Assembly: GCA_964588705.1 (NCBI GenBank)
Contig: CAZPQV010000026.1
Location: 1 to 28,729, forward strand
Direction of reading: 5' to 3'
Length of the DNA: 28,729 bases
Origin: CAZPQV01 sp964588705
Lineage (GTDB): Bacteria; Bacteroidota; Bacteroidia; Flavobacteriales; Weeksellaceae
The notes beneath the pieces were generated by a model that did no database searches, was not told the origin of the DNA, and saw only the letters and a program-made list of their open reading frames with translations. The position numbers and the translations under genes are program-made. Positions 1-8,604 of the stretch are shown piece by piece. Within the stretch, counting starts at the first letter, position 1, and each line of letters opens with the position of its first letter.

Positions 1-431
1 AATCCCATCCGTGCAACTTTGTAGTTGTCCGCAAGTCTCCAGTTGGTTTCAGACTGAGGCTCAACACCGTCAACCGCAGAGAAAAGGAATACAAGACCGT
101 CAAGTACTCTTAATGATCTGTTTACCTCTACCGTAAAGTCAACGTGCCCCGGTGTATCGATAATGTTGAAGTGATACTCTTTAGCATCTGCAGTCGGCTT
201 CCCGTCAACTCTTGGGAAAACCCATTTACAGGTCGTTGCTGCAGACTGGATTGTAATCCCTCTTTCAGCTTCCTGCTCCATCCAGTCCATTTGTGAAGAA
301 CCTTCGTGAGTTTCACCCAATTTATGAGTTTTTCCGGTGTAAAATAAAATTCTTTCTGTCGTGGTTGTCTTACCAGCGTCGATGTGAGCGGCAATACCAA
401 TATTTCTTGTGTATTTAAGATCTCTTGCCAT
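1..431 (-). CDS. fusA: Elongation factor G, N-terminal part (cut by window edge)
   Basis: This encodes the first 143 residues of the translational GTPase that moves tRNAs and mRNA through the ribosome and, with RRF, recycles ribosomes. The protein begins MARDLKYTRNIGIAAHID. It shows the G1 loop AHIDAGKTT (residues 15-23), the switch segment ERGITIQSAA and the G3 motif DTPGH, in the order expected for EF-G. The ATG at 431 lies 6 nt after the rpsG stop codon, which fits the conserved str operon order rpsL-rpsG-fusA. The remainder of the gene lies beyond base 1. No frameshift is visible in the part present. Confidence 0.97.
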   Translation of the reverse strand, partial: MARDLKYTRNIGIAAHIDAGKTTTTERILFYTGKTHKLGETHEGSSQMDWMEQEAERGITIQSAATTCKWVFPRVDGKPTADAKEYHFNIIDTPGHVDFTVEVNRSLRVLDGLVFLFSAVDGVEPQSETNWRLADNYKVARMG

Positions 432-437
432 TTCAGA

Positions 438-914
438 TTAGAATTTAAAGTGTGAGAATGCTTTGTTAGCTTCTGCCATTTTGTGAGTATCAGATTTCTT
501 TTTGTAAGCAGCACCTTCTTCTTTAGATGCAGCGATAATTTCTGCAGCAAGTTTCAACGCCATAGATTTGTCGTTTCTTGCTTTTGCATATTTAATTAAC
601 CATTTCATTGCCATAGAAATTTTTCTGTCGGCACGAATTGGCATTGGAATCTGGAAGTTGGCACCACCTACTCTTCTTGAACGCACCTCTACGTGAGGCA
701 TTACGTTGGTAAGGGCATCTTTCCAGATTTCAAGAGACGACTTCTCGTTGTCTCCTTTTCTATTTTCTACCACATCAAGTGCATCGTAAAAAATTTTGAA
801 TGCGATTGACTTTTTACCGTCAAGCATAAGGTTGTTTACGAATCTCGTTACCAGCTGATCATTAAATTTCGGATCCGGTAACAACGGTCTTTTTTTCGCT
901 TTTGTCTTTCTCAT
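438..914 (-). CDS. rpsG: 30S ribosomal protein S7
   Basis: S7 nucleates assembly of the 30S head by binding the 3' domain of 16S rRNA, and it lies next to the mRNA exit channel. The 158-residue product has the usual bacterial length. It shows MRKTKAKKRPLLPDPKFND at the start and the conserved RRVGGANFQIPMPI segment in the middle. It lies between rpsL (25 nt upstream) and fusA (6 nt downstream) in an unbroken str operon and has no promoter of its own that I can see. In other bacteria S7 represses its own operon by binding the mRNA; I did not identify such a site here. Confidence 0.98.
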   Translation of the reverse strand: MRKTKAKKRPLLPDPKFNDQLVTRFVNNLMLDGKKSIAFKIFYDALDVVENRKGDNEKSSLEIWKDALTNVMPHVEVRSRRVGGANFQIPMPIRADRKISMAMKWLIKYAKARNDKSMALKLAAEIIAASKEEGAAYKKKSDTHKMAEANKAFSHFKF

Positions 915-939
915 TGTTTCGTTTCTTAATAATTAATGA

Positions 940-1344
940 TTACTTTTTCTTTCCTGTTGCAGCAGCTTGTCCTGGTTTTGGTCTCTTAGCTCCATACTTG
1001 GATCTTCTCTGAGTTCTTCCGTTTACACCAGCAGTATCCAGTGCTCCTCTTACGATGTGATAACGTACTCCCGGTAGGTCTTTCACCCTTCCGCCACGTA
1101 CCAATACTATCGAGTGCTCCTGAAGATTGTGTCCTTCGCCCGGGATATAAGCGTTGACTTCTTTACCATTAGAAAGTCTTACCCTTGCAACTTTTCTAAG
1201 TGCAGAGTTAGGTTTCTTAGGTGTAGTAGTATATACTCTCGTACATACACCTCGTCTTTGTGGACAGCTTTCAAGGGCAGCCGATTTGCTCTTCTTGGCA
1301 AGTGTGGCTCTTCCTTTTCTAACTAATTGTTGAATAGTAGGCAT
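940..1344 (-). CDS. rpsL: 30S ribosomal protein S12
   Basis: S12 sits at the decoding centre and controls the accuracy of codon reading. The 134-residue product starts MPTIQQLVRKGR and carries the universal TTTPKKPNSALRKVARVRLS and GGRVKDLPGVRYH blocks. Lys43 and Lys88, the residues usually altered in streptomycin-resistant mutants, are both the wild-type lysine, so no rpsL-based resistance is predicted. It is the first gene of the str operon and is preceded by a strong Bacteroidota promoter about 25 nt upstream of the ATG. Confidence 0.98.
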   Translation of the reverse strand: MPTIQQLVRKGRATLAKKSKSAALESCPQRRGVCTRVYTTTPKKPNSALRKVARVRLSNGKEVNAYIPGEGHNLQEHSIVLVRGGRVKDLPGVRYHIVRGALDTAGVNGRTQRRSKYGAKRPKPGQAAATGKKK

Positions 1345-1367
1345 TTAATTGCTTTTTATTTTAGGGT

Positions 1368-1399
1368 GCAAAAGTACGTAATTATTTTTTACTGGCAAA
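1368..1399 (-). promoter_or_regulatory. Promoter of the rpsL-rpsG-fusA operon
   Basis: Read on the minus strand, the -7 element is TACTTTTGC (1376 to 1368), matching the Bacteroidota TAnnTTTG consensus. A TTTG -33 element lies at 1399-1396 with 19 nt between them. The implied start is about 20 nt upstream of the rpsL ATG. It is one of the best matches in the window. Confidence 0.85.
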
Positions 1400-1445
1400 T
1401 ATGTGCTGTTAAATATTTTTTAAATCTAATTTGTTATAAATCATA

Positions 1446-1476
1446 TTGTTCGGCAAGTATGGAAAATTTATATTTG
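1446..1476 (+). promoter_or_regulatory. Promoter of the split secreted-protein gene
   Basis: The -7 element TATATTTG lies at 1469-1476, with TTG at 1446-1448 and 20 nt between. It implies a start near 1483, which favours the ATG at 1494 (signal peptide) over the longer open frame beginning at 1446 inside the promoter. Confidence 0.6.
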
Positions 1477-1493
1477 AACAAACTATTCAATAT

Positions 1494-2366
1494 ATGTCTA
1501 AACTTTATCTTTTGCTTGCAATTTTATTTAATGTATTGGTATTCGCTCAATTAGAAAGGAAAGATATTCTACCGGGCGAAATTACTTTGGTAAACGGTTA
1601 CAAAATAAAATTCAAAGACCTTACATGGGAAGAAAACAAGGCTTATTTTCATAATGTTACCAACGAAGAAGATGGTGAACTCTACGAAGGAATGATTAAA
1701 TCTATTGAAGAAATGGAAATAGTTCCCGACGAAGAAAGAACTGCATCTGCAAAAGCCAAAATCTAAAGAGTTGACTATCCAAAAGGGATTTACGCAACGA
1801 TGGAGGAATTTTTAAATAAAACTCCTTCGAGCAATCCGGAACTGAAACCACAGAATCCCACAGACGGCTATTACAGAACTCAAGCATCAGAACTGGAAAC
1901 ATCTGCCTTTTTCGTAAATGCTGAAACGAAAACCAGAATAAGAAATGTCTTCGCAGTTGTACAAAACGGAATTCTCTATTTTAATATAGGTCAGATTATT
2001 AAAAACCGAGAAAAAGAAGATCGCGGACAGCATCCCGATTATCCAAATCTATTTGTACGAGTAACTAACGGCGGCAGCAACTATCTTTATGCAGAAGCTC
2101 TCTTGGGAAACAACTGGGGCAAAGCGTTCGCCGGAATTGGCTCCGGAATTCTAATGGGCGGCTACGCTGGATCTGCCAAAGGCAGTTCAGTAAATACAAA
2201 CCGTGGCATTATCTGGGATATACAGAAAAAGCAGTTTAATATATTTAAAAACTGCGAAGACTTCAATAATTTCATTAAACCAATTTCTTCCGAGGATGTG
2301 CAGGAATGTAAAGGGAAACATCCGGATATTCTAAAAGTAAGAACAGCGATTGACAAAATAAAATAA
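1494..2366 (+). pseudogene. Secreted protein gene split by one in-frame TAA (unknown function)
   Basis: Two open frames in the same reading frame read as one protein interrupted by a single TAA at 1764-1766. The first (1494-1766) begins with the signal peptide MSKLYLLLAILFNVLVFAQ and continues through LPGEITLVNGYKIKF. The second is open from just after the stop to 2366, and its first ATG is at 1800. The bases between the stop and that ATG still encode plausible protein (RVDYPKGIYAT leading into MEEFLNKTPSS), so the true product probably had about 290 residues. The ATG at 1494 is chosen because a promoter ends at 1476 and a signal peptide follows. I do not recognise the function. It could be a real nonsense mutation, a sequencing or assembly error, or two separate proteins. 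The two halves lie in one frame, so no indel is needed to explain the break. Confidence 0.7.
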
Positions 2367-2437
2367 ATGGTGACTGTTTAATTTGCTAAATAGATTATTT
2401 CAATTAATAATAATTTTTATAATAGATAAAATCTTTG

Positions 2438-2445
2438 TAAATTTG
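2438..2445 (+). promoter_or_regulatory. -7 element upstream of the Dps gene
   Basis: TAAATTTG followed by C matches the Bacteroidota -7 consensus and ends 17 nt before the ATG at 2463. No clear TTTG -33 element is present at the expected distance. Confidence 0.55.
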
Positions 2446-2462
2446 CACTATATAAATTGATT

Positions 2463-2939
2463 ATGAAAAACACCAATATTATCGGCCTGAAAGCTGCCGA
2501 CTGCACAAAAATTTCAGAGAAACTGAACGTATTATTAGCCAATTATTCCATCTTTTATCAGAACACGAGAGGTGCACACTGGAATATCAAAGGAGATCAG
2601 TTCTTTACGCTTCACCCAAAATTTGAGGAACTTTATAACAATCTGTTTCTTAAAATCGATGAAATTGCTGAAAGAATTCTTACTTTAGGAGCAACGCCAA
2701 ACCACAATTACACCGATTACCTCGAGTTGGCAACCATCAAAGAAAGCAAGGAAGTGAGCGACGGAACAAAAGCCGTGGAAAATATTCTTTCTTCTTTCAA
2801 GGTAGTGATTGAACTTCAGCGCGAACTTCTCGACATCACGGATGAAGCCGGTGACGAAGGTACCAACTCCCAAATGAGCGACTACATTACCGAGCAGGAA
2901 AAAGAAGTTTGGATGTACAGCGCCTACTTAGGAAAATAA
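2463..2939 (+). CDS. dps: Dps family DNA-protecting ferritin
   Basis: This encodes a Dps-type mini-ferritin of 158 residues. The family forms dodecameric shells that oxidise Fe(II), usually with hydrogen peroxide, and store the ferric mineral, protecting DNA during starvation or oxidative stress. The intersubunit ferroxidase ligands are visible: His39 (RGAHWNIKG), His51 (TLHPKFEE), and Asp66 and Glu70 (KIDEIAERI). The ATG at 2463 is preferred over the TTG two codons upstream because the family usually starts just before this point and the TTG has no support. The N-terminus is short, without a lysine-rich tail, so direct DNA binding is uncertain. It stands alone, with its own -7 box upstream and a hairpin terminator downstream. 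Confidence 0.93.
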   Translation: MKNTNIIGLKAADCTKISEKLNVLLANYSIFYQNTRGAHWNIKGDQFFTLHPKFEELYNNLFLKIDEIAERILTLGATPNHNYTDYLELATIKESKEVSDGTKAVENILSSFKVVIELQRELLDITDEAGDEGTNSQMSDYITEQEKEVWMYSAYLGK

Positions 2940-2960
2940 ACTTTCCATATATACTATCAG

Positions 2961-2990
2961 AAAATCGTCCGTCTTTTGGACGATTTTTTG
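2961..2990 (+). terminator. Rho-independent terminator after the Dps gene
   Basis: AAAATCGTCC (2961-2970) pairs perfectly with GGACGATTTT (2978-2987) around a 7-nt loop, and the second arm runs into a T tract. It lies 21 nt after the stop codon. Confidence 0.85.
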
Positions 2991-3002
2991 TTTCCGTTTG
3001 TT

Positions 3003-3010
3003 TAAATTTG
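3003..3010 (+). promoter_or_regulatory. Possible -7 element of the nicotinate phosphoribosyltransferase gene
   Basis: TAAATTTG lies 29 nt before the ATG at 3040. The best TTG upstream is too close, so only the -7 element supports it. If used, it rules out starts upstream of 3040. Confidence 0.45.
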
Positions 3011-3039
3011 TTTTTTACACCTTATATATAATAGTGAAA

Positions 3040-4218
3040 ATGTCAACAGTTCGCCTCAACTCCATTCTCGATAACGACTTCTATAAAATCACCATGCAAA
3101 ATGCCGTGGTGAAACTGTTCCCAACACAAAGGGTGAAATACGAATTCATCAACCGTGGGAAACACCATTTCCCAGAGGGCTTTGATGTTGAGCTCAGAAA
3201 AGCAGTTAATGCGATGGCCGAACTGAAACTTACCAAAGAAGAAAAGGAATACCTGCGCGTAACCTGCCCTTATATCGATTTACCTTACCTGGATTTTCTT
3301 GAAGGTTTTCATTACGACCCAAGCGAAGTTCATATTCAACAAAACGGAAATGATTTGAAAGTTTATGCCGAAGGTTTGTGGTACAGAACAATTTTGTGGG
3401 AAGTTCCACTTTTGGCGCTCATTTCCGAACTGCATTACGAAATGAATCATATGGAGCGCGACAGCAACGAAACCGTCATCGAAACCACACTTCAGAAATC
3501 GCAAAAACTGAACGAACTCGGCGTTACTTTTGCTGAATTTGGCACCCGTAGAAGACATTCGTACAAAGTGCACGATTTGGTAGTTTCTGCATTGTTAAAA
3601 AATGGAAATTCAAATTTTATCGGAAGTTCAAATGTTCATTTTACGATGAAACACGGTGTAAAACCCATCGGAACGCACGCCCATGAATGGTTTATGTTTC
3701 ACGCAGCCGAATACGGTTTCAAAATGGCCAACGGTCTTGCACTGGAGCATTGGGTAGATGTCTATCGCGGTGATTTGGGAGTGGCACTTTCCGATACTTA
3801 TACCACCATAGTTTTCTTTCAGCAGTTTGATAAAAAGTTTGCGAAACTATTTGACGGCGTTCGTCACGACAGCGGCGATCCTCTGGAATTTGCAGATATG
3901 ACCATTGAGCACTACGAAAAACACGGCATCAATCCATTATTCAAATACATTATTTTTTCGGACGGACTTAATCTGGAAAAGGTAGAAGCCATCACCAATC
4001 ATTGCAAAGGAAGAATCGGAATTTCTTTCGGAATTGGCACCAACCTAACCAATGATGTCGGTTTAAAACCTATGAATATTGTGATGAAAATGATTGGCGT
4101 TCAAGCCGATAACGGCGAATGGATTCCAACTGTAAAACTATCTGACGAAAGAGGAAAATACACCGGCGATCCAAAAATGATCGAACTGGCGAAGGAGTTT
4201 TTGAGAATCAAGGATTAA
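3040..4218 (+). CDS. pncB: Nicotinate phosphoribosyltransferase
   Basis: The enzyme joins nicotinate and PRPP to make nicotinate mononucleotide with ATP hydrolysis, the entry step of the Preiss-Handler route to NAD. The 392-residue product matches the family's usual length. It carries the conserved N-terminus LNSILDNDFYKITMQ, the FGTRRRHS segment, GTHAHEWFMFHAA, and the FDGVRHDSGDP and FSDGLNLEK motifs of the PRPP-binding barrel. The frame is open upstream to 2998, but the ATG at 3040 gives the usual family N-terminus, and the upstream stretch overlaps a likely promoter. It stands alone between a terminator and a small lipoprotein gene on the same strand. No NAD biosynthesis partner is adjacent. 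Confidence 0.95.
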   Translation: MSTVRLNSILDNDFYKITMQNAVVKLFPTQRVKYEFINRGKHHFPEGFDVELRKAVNAMAELKLTKEEKEYLRVTCPYIDLPYLDFLEGFHYDPSEVHIQQNGNDLKVYAEGLWYRTILWEVPLLALISELHYEMNHMERDSNETVIETTLQKSQKLNELGVTFAEFGTRRRHSYKVHDLVVSALLKNGNSNFIGSSNVHFTMKHGVKPIGTHAHEWFMFHAAEYGFKMANGLALEHWVDVYRGDLGVALSDTYTTIVFFQQFDKKFAKLFDGVRHDSGDPLEFADMTIEHYEKHGINPLFKYIIFSDGLNLEKVEAITNHCKGRIGISFGIGTNLTNDVGLKPMNIVMKMIGVQADNGEWIPTVKLSDERGKYTGDPKMIELAKEFLRIKD

Positions 4219-4266
4219 TCTAAAACAAAGTTCACTGAGTTTACGCAGAGTCTTAAAAATATCAAT

Positions 4267-4779
4267 ATGAAATATTTATTTGCATTTATACTGTTATCAT
4301 TCACACTTTCCTCCTGCGTTATCAGCACAAAAGGACAGGACGGAAAACCTGGAGATAGTGGAAAAGAATTTTCCCAAGCGCAAACCTTTGATCAAAAATT
4401 AGCAGATTCATTAGGCGCTGATAAAATGGGAATGAAATCCTACATGTTGGTCATTCTGAAAACTGGTCCGAACGATTCTAAAATCACTGATAAAGCCGAA
4501 AGAGCAGAGCTTTTCAAAGGACACTTCTCTAATATGGCTGAAATGGAAAAATCCGGCAAACTGAAAATGGCAGGTCCTTTCTCCACCAAAAACGATCTCG
4601 GCTATCGCGGAATTTTTCTGTTGGATGTAAAAACTGAAGACGAAGCGAAAACTTTACTTCAAGGCGATCCTACCATTAAGAATGGAATTTTTGATGTTGA
4701 AATTCTGCCATGGTACGGTTCGGCTGCAATTCCAATGCATTTGAAATATCACGAAAAAATCCAAAAAGAAAAATTATGA
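4267..4779 (+). CDS. Lipoprotein with YCII-like domain
   Basis: The 170-residue product begins MKYLFAFILLSFTLSSCV, a type II signal peptide with lipobox LSSC and lipid attachment at Cys17. The mature part (about residues 55-160) resembles the YCII-related alpha/beta fold. It has a central histidine in FKGHFSNMAEMEKSGKL, followed by AGPFSTKNDLGYRGIFLLDV, a pattern typical of these ferredoxin-like proteins. Most YCII proteins are cytoplasmic and small; a membrane-anchored version with a 35-residue linker is less common. The catalytic role is unknown. It lies 48 nt after pncB with no terminator between, so it may be co-transcribed with it. A strong hairpin follows. Confidence 0.75.
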   Translation: MKYLFAFILLSFTLSSCVISTKGQDGKPGDSGKEFSQAQTFDQKLADSLGADKMGMKSYMLVILKTGPNDSKITDKAERAELFKGHFSNMAEMEKSGKLKMAGPFSTKNDLGYRGIFLLDVKTEDEAKTLLQGDPTIKNGIFDVEILPWYGSAAIPMHLKYHEKIQKEKL

Positions 4780-4832
4780 TTACCCCCCCCTTATTTAATA
4801 TATTATTTTATAGTAATTTAATAAATTATAAA

Positions 4833-4869
4833 AATAACCCCTATATAATTAGGGGTTATTGTATTTTTT
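4833..4869 (+). terminator. Rho-independent terminator after the YCII lipoprotein gene
   Basis: An 11-bp perfect stem (4833-4843 with 4850-4860, core ACCCCTA/TAGGGGT) with a 6-nt loop TATAAT is followed by a long T tract. It separates the lipoprotein gene from the ammonium transporter. Confidence 0.85.
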
Positions 4870-4900
4870 TTTATTAATATTGCTTAAATTTTTTAATTAA

Positions 4901-6220
4901 ATGAAGGAAAAATTGACTTTAACTATCATACTTGCAACTGTAGCGTTGTTTTGCCTTTTTGCAGAGATATTCACTTTTAGCCCCAACACTGTGATTAAAA
5001 GCTCTTCAAATTTTAGCAGTGCTGATATTTCTTGGATGCTGCTTTCTTCGGCAATGGTTCTAATAATGACTCCGGGTCTTGGCTTTTTCTATGGTGGAAT
5101 GGTGAGAAAGAAAAATGTTATCAGCACCATTCTTCAGAGCTTTATTGCAATGGCAATAATTTCTGTAATTTGGGTAATTGTAGGCTTCGGACTGTCATTT
5201 GGTCCAAGCTTGGGAGGAATCATAGGAAATCCTTTGCCCTATTTATTCTTTAATAATGTTGACACTAAAACAGCATGGCCTTTAGCTCCTACAATTCCTT
5301 TTTTACTGTTTGCGGTTTTCCAAATGAAGTTTGCAGTAATCACACCAGCTCTCATTTCGGGTGCATTTGCAGAGAGAATTCGGTTTTGGGGCTACATCCT
5401 ATTCATTACCTTGTTTTCAATTTTTATTTACTCACCATTGGCTCATATGGTATGGCATCCTGACGGAATTTTGTTCAGATACGGAATTTTAGATTTCGCA
5501 GGCGGTGCGGTTGTACATATGAGTGCAGGTTGGGCAGCTTTGGCAGGAGCTATATTTTTAAAGGAAAGAAAGGAAAAAATACACGAACCCAGCAGAATAA
5601 CATATGTAATTTTAGGAACCTCATTGCTTTGGTTCGGTTGGTTTGGCTTCAACGCAGGTTCAGCAATGAACTCCGGAACTATTGCAGTGCAAGCTTTTGT
5701 AAATACCACAGTCGCATCTGCTGCAGCTGCAATTTCATGGGGTTTTTTAGAAAAAATAAATGGCAAAAAAATTTCCGCAATGGGCGTTTGCATTGGTTCT
5801 GTTGTGGGATTGGTTGCCATAACTCCTGCTGCGGGGTACGTTACCGTTCCACATTCTATTTTAATTGGTATTGTGGCGGCAACAGTTAGCAGTTTTATGG
5901 TTCATCTTCGTTCCAAGACCAATATTGATGACACTTTGGATGTTTTCCCGTGTCACGGCGTTGGCGGTTTAACCGGTATGGTTCTTACAGCTGTATTCGC
6001 AAGTTCATCGATCAATTCGGCCGTAGTAGAACAAGGACTGTTTTATGGTCAATTTCATTTATTTATAAAGCATATTATTGCACTGGTTGGCATTTCCGCA
6101 TTTGCATTTTTCGGCTCTTACCTATTGCTTTACATCACCAATCTAATCACGCCTTTACGCGTTAATGAGGAATATGAGATGGAAGGCCTAGACCGCTCAC
6201 AACACGGGGAAAGTTTATAG
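4901..6220 (+). CDS. amt: Ammonium transporter (Amt family)
   Basis: This 439-residue inner-membrane channel has about eleven membrane helices and belongs to the Amt/Mep/Rh family, which conducts ammonia or ammonium into the cell when nitrogen is scarce. The family signature DFAGGAVVHMSAG contains Asp198 and pore His206; the second pore histidine is His352 in DVFPCHGVGG. The first helix looks like a signal sequence. The C-terminal tail (LRVNEEYEMEGLDRSQHGE) is the conserved part that contacts PII regulators in other species. No glnK/PII gene lies beside it, which is a common but not universal partner. A near-consensus -7 box (TAATATTG) lies at 4875-4882. Confidence 0.95.
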   Translation: MKEKLTLTIILATVALFCLFAEIFTFSPNTVIKSSSNFSSADISWMLLSSAMVLIMTPGLGFFYGGMVRKKNVISTILQSFIAMAIISVIWVIVGFGLSFGPSLGGIIGNPLPYLFFNNVDTKTAWPLAPTIPFLLFAVFQMKFAVITPALISGAFAERIRFWGYILFITLFSIFIYSPLAHMVWHPDGILFRYGILDFAGGAVVHMSAGWAALAGAIFLKERKEKIHEPSRITYVILGTSLLWFGWFGFNAGSAMNSGTIAVQAFVNTTVASAAAAISWGFLEKINGKKISAMGVCIGSVVGLVAITPAAGYVTVPHSILIGIVAATVSSFMVHLRSKTNIDDTLDVFPCHGVGGLTGMVLTAVFASSSINSAVVEQGLFYGQFHLFIKHIIALVGISAFAFFGSYLLLYITNLITPLRVNEEYEMEGLDRSQHGESL

Positions 6221-6265
6221 AAAAATAAGTTTTCAACAAATCATAATCCATTATTCAGATTTCGT

Positions 6266-6273
6266 TATTTTTG
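6266..6273 (+). promoter_or_regulatory. -7 element directly before rmuC
   Basis: TATTTTTG fits the -7 consensus but ends only 4 nt before the rmuC ATG. A start site at the usual distance would fall on or next to the ATG, giving a leaderless message. No -33 TTTG is visible. Confidence 0.35.
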
Positions 6274-6277
6274 AAAA

Positions 6278-7786
6278 ATGGAAACCACTTCTCTGTTAAT
6301 CGGTTTAGTTTTCGGTGCAATTCTAGGCGCCGTTATTTTATATTTTGCACTGAAATCCGCCAATGTTCCGCGCAAAGATTTTGATGAGCTGAACAGTAAT
6401 TTCATCAGAACAAATTCGGATTTAGAAAATTCAAAACTTAAAATTTCTGAACTCGATTCTCATTATCAGAATGAAAAACAAACCAATCAGCTACAAAATG
6501 ATATTCTGAATGATCTAAAAAATGAATTTGCCAAAATCACTGCCGAAAACGATTTGCAGAATCGCAAAATCGAAGAACAAATTCAGATTAATCAGAATCA
6601 AACTTCCGAAATTAAAGAACTTCAAACCGAAAAACAGAATTTAATCGCAGTAAAATCTGAACTATCCGCTCAGAACGAAAACCTGCAAAAACTCCTCGAT
6701 TCCCAAAAAGAAGAAATCGAAAAAATGCAGGAAGTGGCAAAAGTTGAATTTCAGAATCTTGCCAATAAAATTTTAGAAGAAAAAACCACCAAATTCACCG
6801 AACAGAATCAGCAAAACCTGAAAACCATTCTCGAACCGTTTCAGGAAAAAATTGTTGAATTAAAAAATAAAGTCAACGAAACCTACGACAAAGAAGCCAA
6901 AGAACGTTTCTCTCTCGGCGAAAAAGTAAAGGAACTCGCACAACTCAATCAGCAGATTTCAGAAGACGCAAAAAAACTTACGCGTGCGCTGAAAGGCGAA
7001 AGCAAAACGCAGGGAAACTGGGGCGAAATGATTCTCGAAAGCATTTTAGAAAAATCAGGTTTGGTAAAAGGCAGAGAATATTTCCTTGAACATCAGTTAA
7101 CGGATGAAGACAACAAGGTCTTATTTTCTGAATTTTCAGGTAAAAAAATGCGTCCCGATGCTGTGGTGAAATATCCGGACGAAAGAAACGTCATCATAGA
7201 CTCCAAAGTTTCTTTGACGGCCTTCACCGAATTGGTTGATGAAACCGATGCGGAAGTTTATCAGATGAAACTGACCCAACATTTGAATTCCGTAAAAAAC
7301 CACATCATCCAACTTTCACAAAAAGCGTATGATGATTACGGAAAATCTTTGGATTTTGTAATGATGTTCATTCCAAGTGAACCGGCTTATATTGCGGCGA
7401 TGCAGACCGACCAAAATTTGTGGAATTTCGCATATGAAAGACGAATTTTATTGTTGAATCCAAGCAATTTAATCACTTCCTTGAAATTAATCGCCGATTT
7501 GTGGAAGCGCGAATACCAGAACCGCAACTCTATGGAAATTGCAGAACGTGGCGCGAAACTCTACGACAAATTTGTAAGTTTTGTTGAAAATTTAGAGAAA
7601 GTCGGCAAGAATATCGATCAGGCGAAATCCTCGTACACCGATGCCTACAAACAGCTTTCAGAAGGTCGCGACAATCTGATTACGCAAACCCAAAAAATGA
7701 AACAGTTGGGCATTAAAAACAAAAAAGAATTACCCTCAAGTCTGATTGAAAATTCCAAACCTGAAATTGATTTTTCTGAAGAATAG
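6278..7786 (+). CDS. rmuC: DNA recombination protein RmuC
   Basis: RmuC family proteins are membrane-anchored factors with a restriction-endonuclease-like core that limit recombination at short inverted repeats; the exact biochemistry is not settled. The 502-residue product has an N-terminal membrane helix (about residues 4-26), a long coiled coil rich in Glu, Lys and Gln (about 35-240), and the RmuC domain (about 245-450). The domain begins with GESKTQGNWGEMILESILE and contains the PDAVVKYPDERNVIIDSKVSL core, whose Asp and Lys suit a PD-(D/E)xK nuclease. The methyltransferase gene starts 39 nt downstream on the same strand, so the two are probably one transcript. Confidence 0.92.
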   Translation: METTSLLIGLVFGAILGAVILYFALKSANVPRKDFDELNSNFIRTNSDLENSKLKISELDSHYQNEKQTNQLQNDILNDLKNEFAKITAENDLQNRKIEEQIQINQNQTSEIKELQTEKQNLIAVKSELSAQNENLQKLLDSQKEEIEKMQEVAKVEFQNLANKILEEKTTKFTEQNQQNLKTILEPFQEKIVELKNKVNETYDKEAKERFSLGEKVKELAQLNQQISEDAKKLTRALKGESKTQGNWGEMILESILEKSGLVKGREYFLEHQLTDEDNKVLFSEFSGKKMRPDAVVKYPDERNVIIDSKVSLTAFTELVDETDAEVYQMKLTQHLNSVKNHIIQLSQKAYDDYGKSLDFVMMFIPSEPAYIAAMQTDQNLWNFAYERRILLLNPSNLITSLKLIADLWKREYQNRNSMEIAERGAKLYDKFVSFVENLEKVGKNIDQAKSSYTDAYKQLSEGRDNLITQTQKMKQLGIKNKKELPSSLIENSKPEIDFSEE

Positions 7787-7824
7787 CAACGCTCTCCACA
7801 TTCATCGTTTATCATCCATCATTT

Positions 7825-8590
7825 ATGAATATCGAAAGTTTCCAAAACGAAAAAATAAAAAACCTCACACGACTTTTAACCAAAAATTCGGACCGCAAGA
7901 AAGCCGGCGTTTTCATTGTAGAAGGAAAACAGGAAAACGAACGTGCGCAGAAATTTGGTTTCGAGGCCATAGAATTTTTTATTTGTGAAAATATTTTCAA
8001 TGAGGAATTTCCAAAAGGCAAAATCAATTTTGTTTCTGAAAAGGTTTATGAAAAGATTGCTTATCGGGGAACTTCCGAAGGTATTATCGGAATTTATAAA
8101 ACAAAAGAGTCTGATCTAAAAGAATTCAAACCTAAAGAAAACGCCTCGGTAATTGTTGTTGAAAGCGTTGAAAAACCGGGAAATCTTGGTGCTATTTTAA
8201 GAAGTTGCGAAGCTTTTGGAATTGATGCACTCGTTGTTACTGATGCAAAAGTAGATTTTTACAATCCCAATGTAATACGGTCAAGCGTTGGCTGCTTGTT
8301 TGGAATGAATGTGTTTCAGACTTNNNNNNNNNNAACTGTATTCGTTCTTAAAGGAAAATGACTTTCAAATTTTCACCACGATTATGAGTGAAAAAGCAAA
8401 AAACATTAACGAAAGAAACTTTAATAAAAAGTCTGCCATTCTTTTCGGGACCGAACATTCAGGGCTTTCTGCATTTTGGAGTGACGAAGGAGAAAATACC
8501 CTAATTCCGATGGCAGGAACTATAGATTCTTTAAACCTCAGCAATGCGGTTGCCATTACCTGCTACGAGATCTTAAGACAGAAAAGTTGA
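7825..8590 (+). CDS. SpoU/TrmH family RNA 2'-O-methyltransferase (interrupted by an assembly gap)
   Basis: This SPOUT-class enzyme transfers methyl from SAM to a ribose 2'-OH in rRNA or tRNA. An N-terminal substrate-binding part (about residues 1-105) precedes the trefoil-knot catalytic domain. The three SpoU motifs are clear: VESVEKPGNLGAILRSCEAFG, ILFGTEHSGLS, and IPMAGTIDSLNLSNAVAI near the C-terminus. Ten N at 8324-8333 interrupt the gene, and the reading frame changes across them, because ten N is a placeholder. The parts rejoin in frame if the real gap is a multiple of three bases, and related proteins suggest only a few residues are missing. I treat it as one intact gene. Which RNA base it modifies cannot be told from sequence alone. 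Confidence 0.9.
8324..8333. other. Assembly gap (10 N) inside the methyltransferase gene
   Basis: This run of exactly ten N is a scaffold placeholder. The flanking frames match one protein if the true gap is a multiple of three bases. Confidence 0.95.
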
Positions 8591-8604
8591 TTTTAAAACA
8601 CATA

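Noticed and set aside
128..550. Open frame of 140 residues on the minus strand
   Set aside because: It is in another frame of fusA and rpsG, which have clear family motifs.
4219..4266. Stretch reading AAGTTCACTGAGTTTACGCAGAG
   Set aside because: It resembles a dispersed intergenic sequence I associate with Bacteroidota, but with one copy in view I cannot support calling it a repeat.
4783..4790. Run of eight C between two genes
   Set aside because: A single homopolymer just after a stop codon. It could be phase-variable, but it is not in a coding or promoter position.
5443..5820. Proline-rich open frame on the minus strand
   Set aside because: It is antisense to the ammonium transporter signature region.
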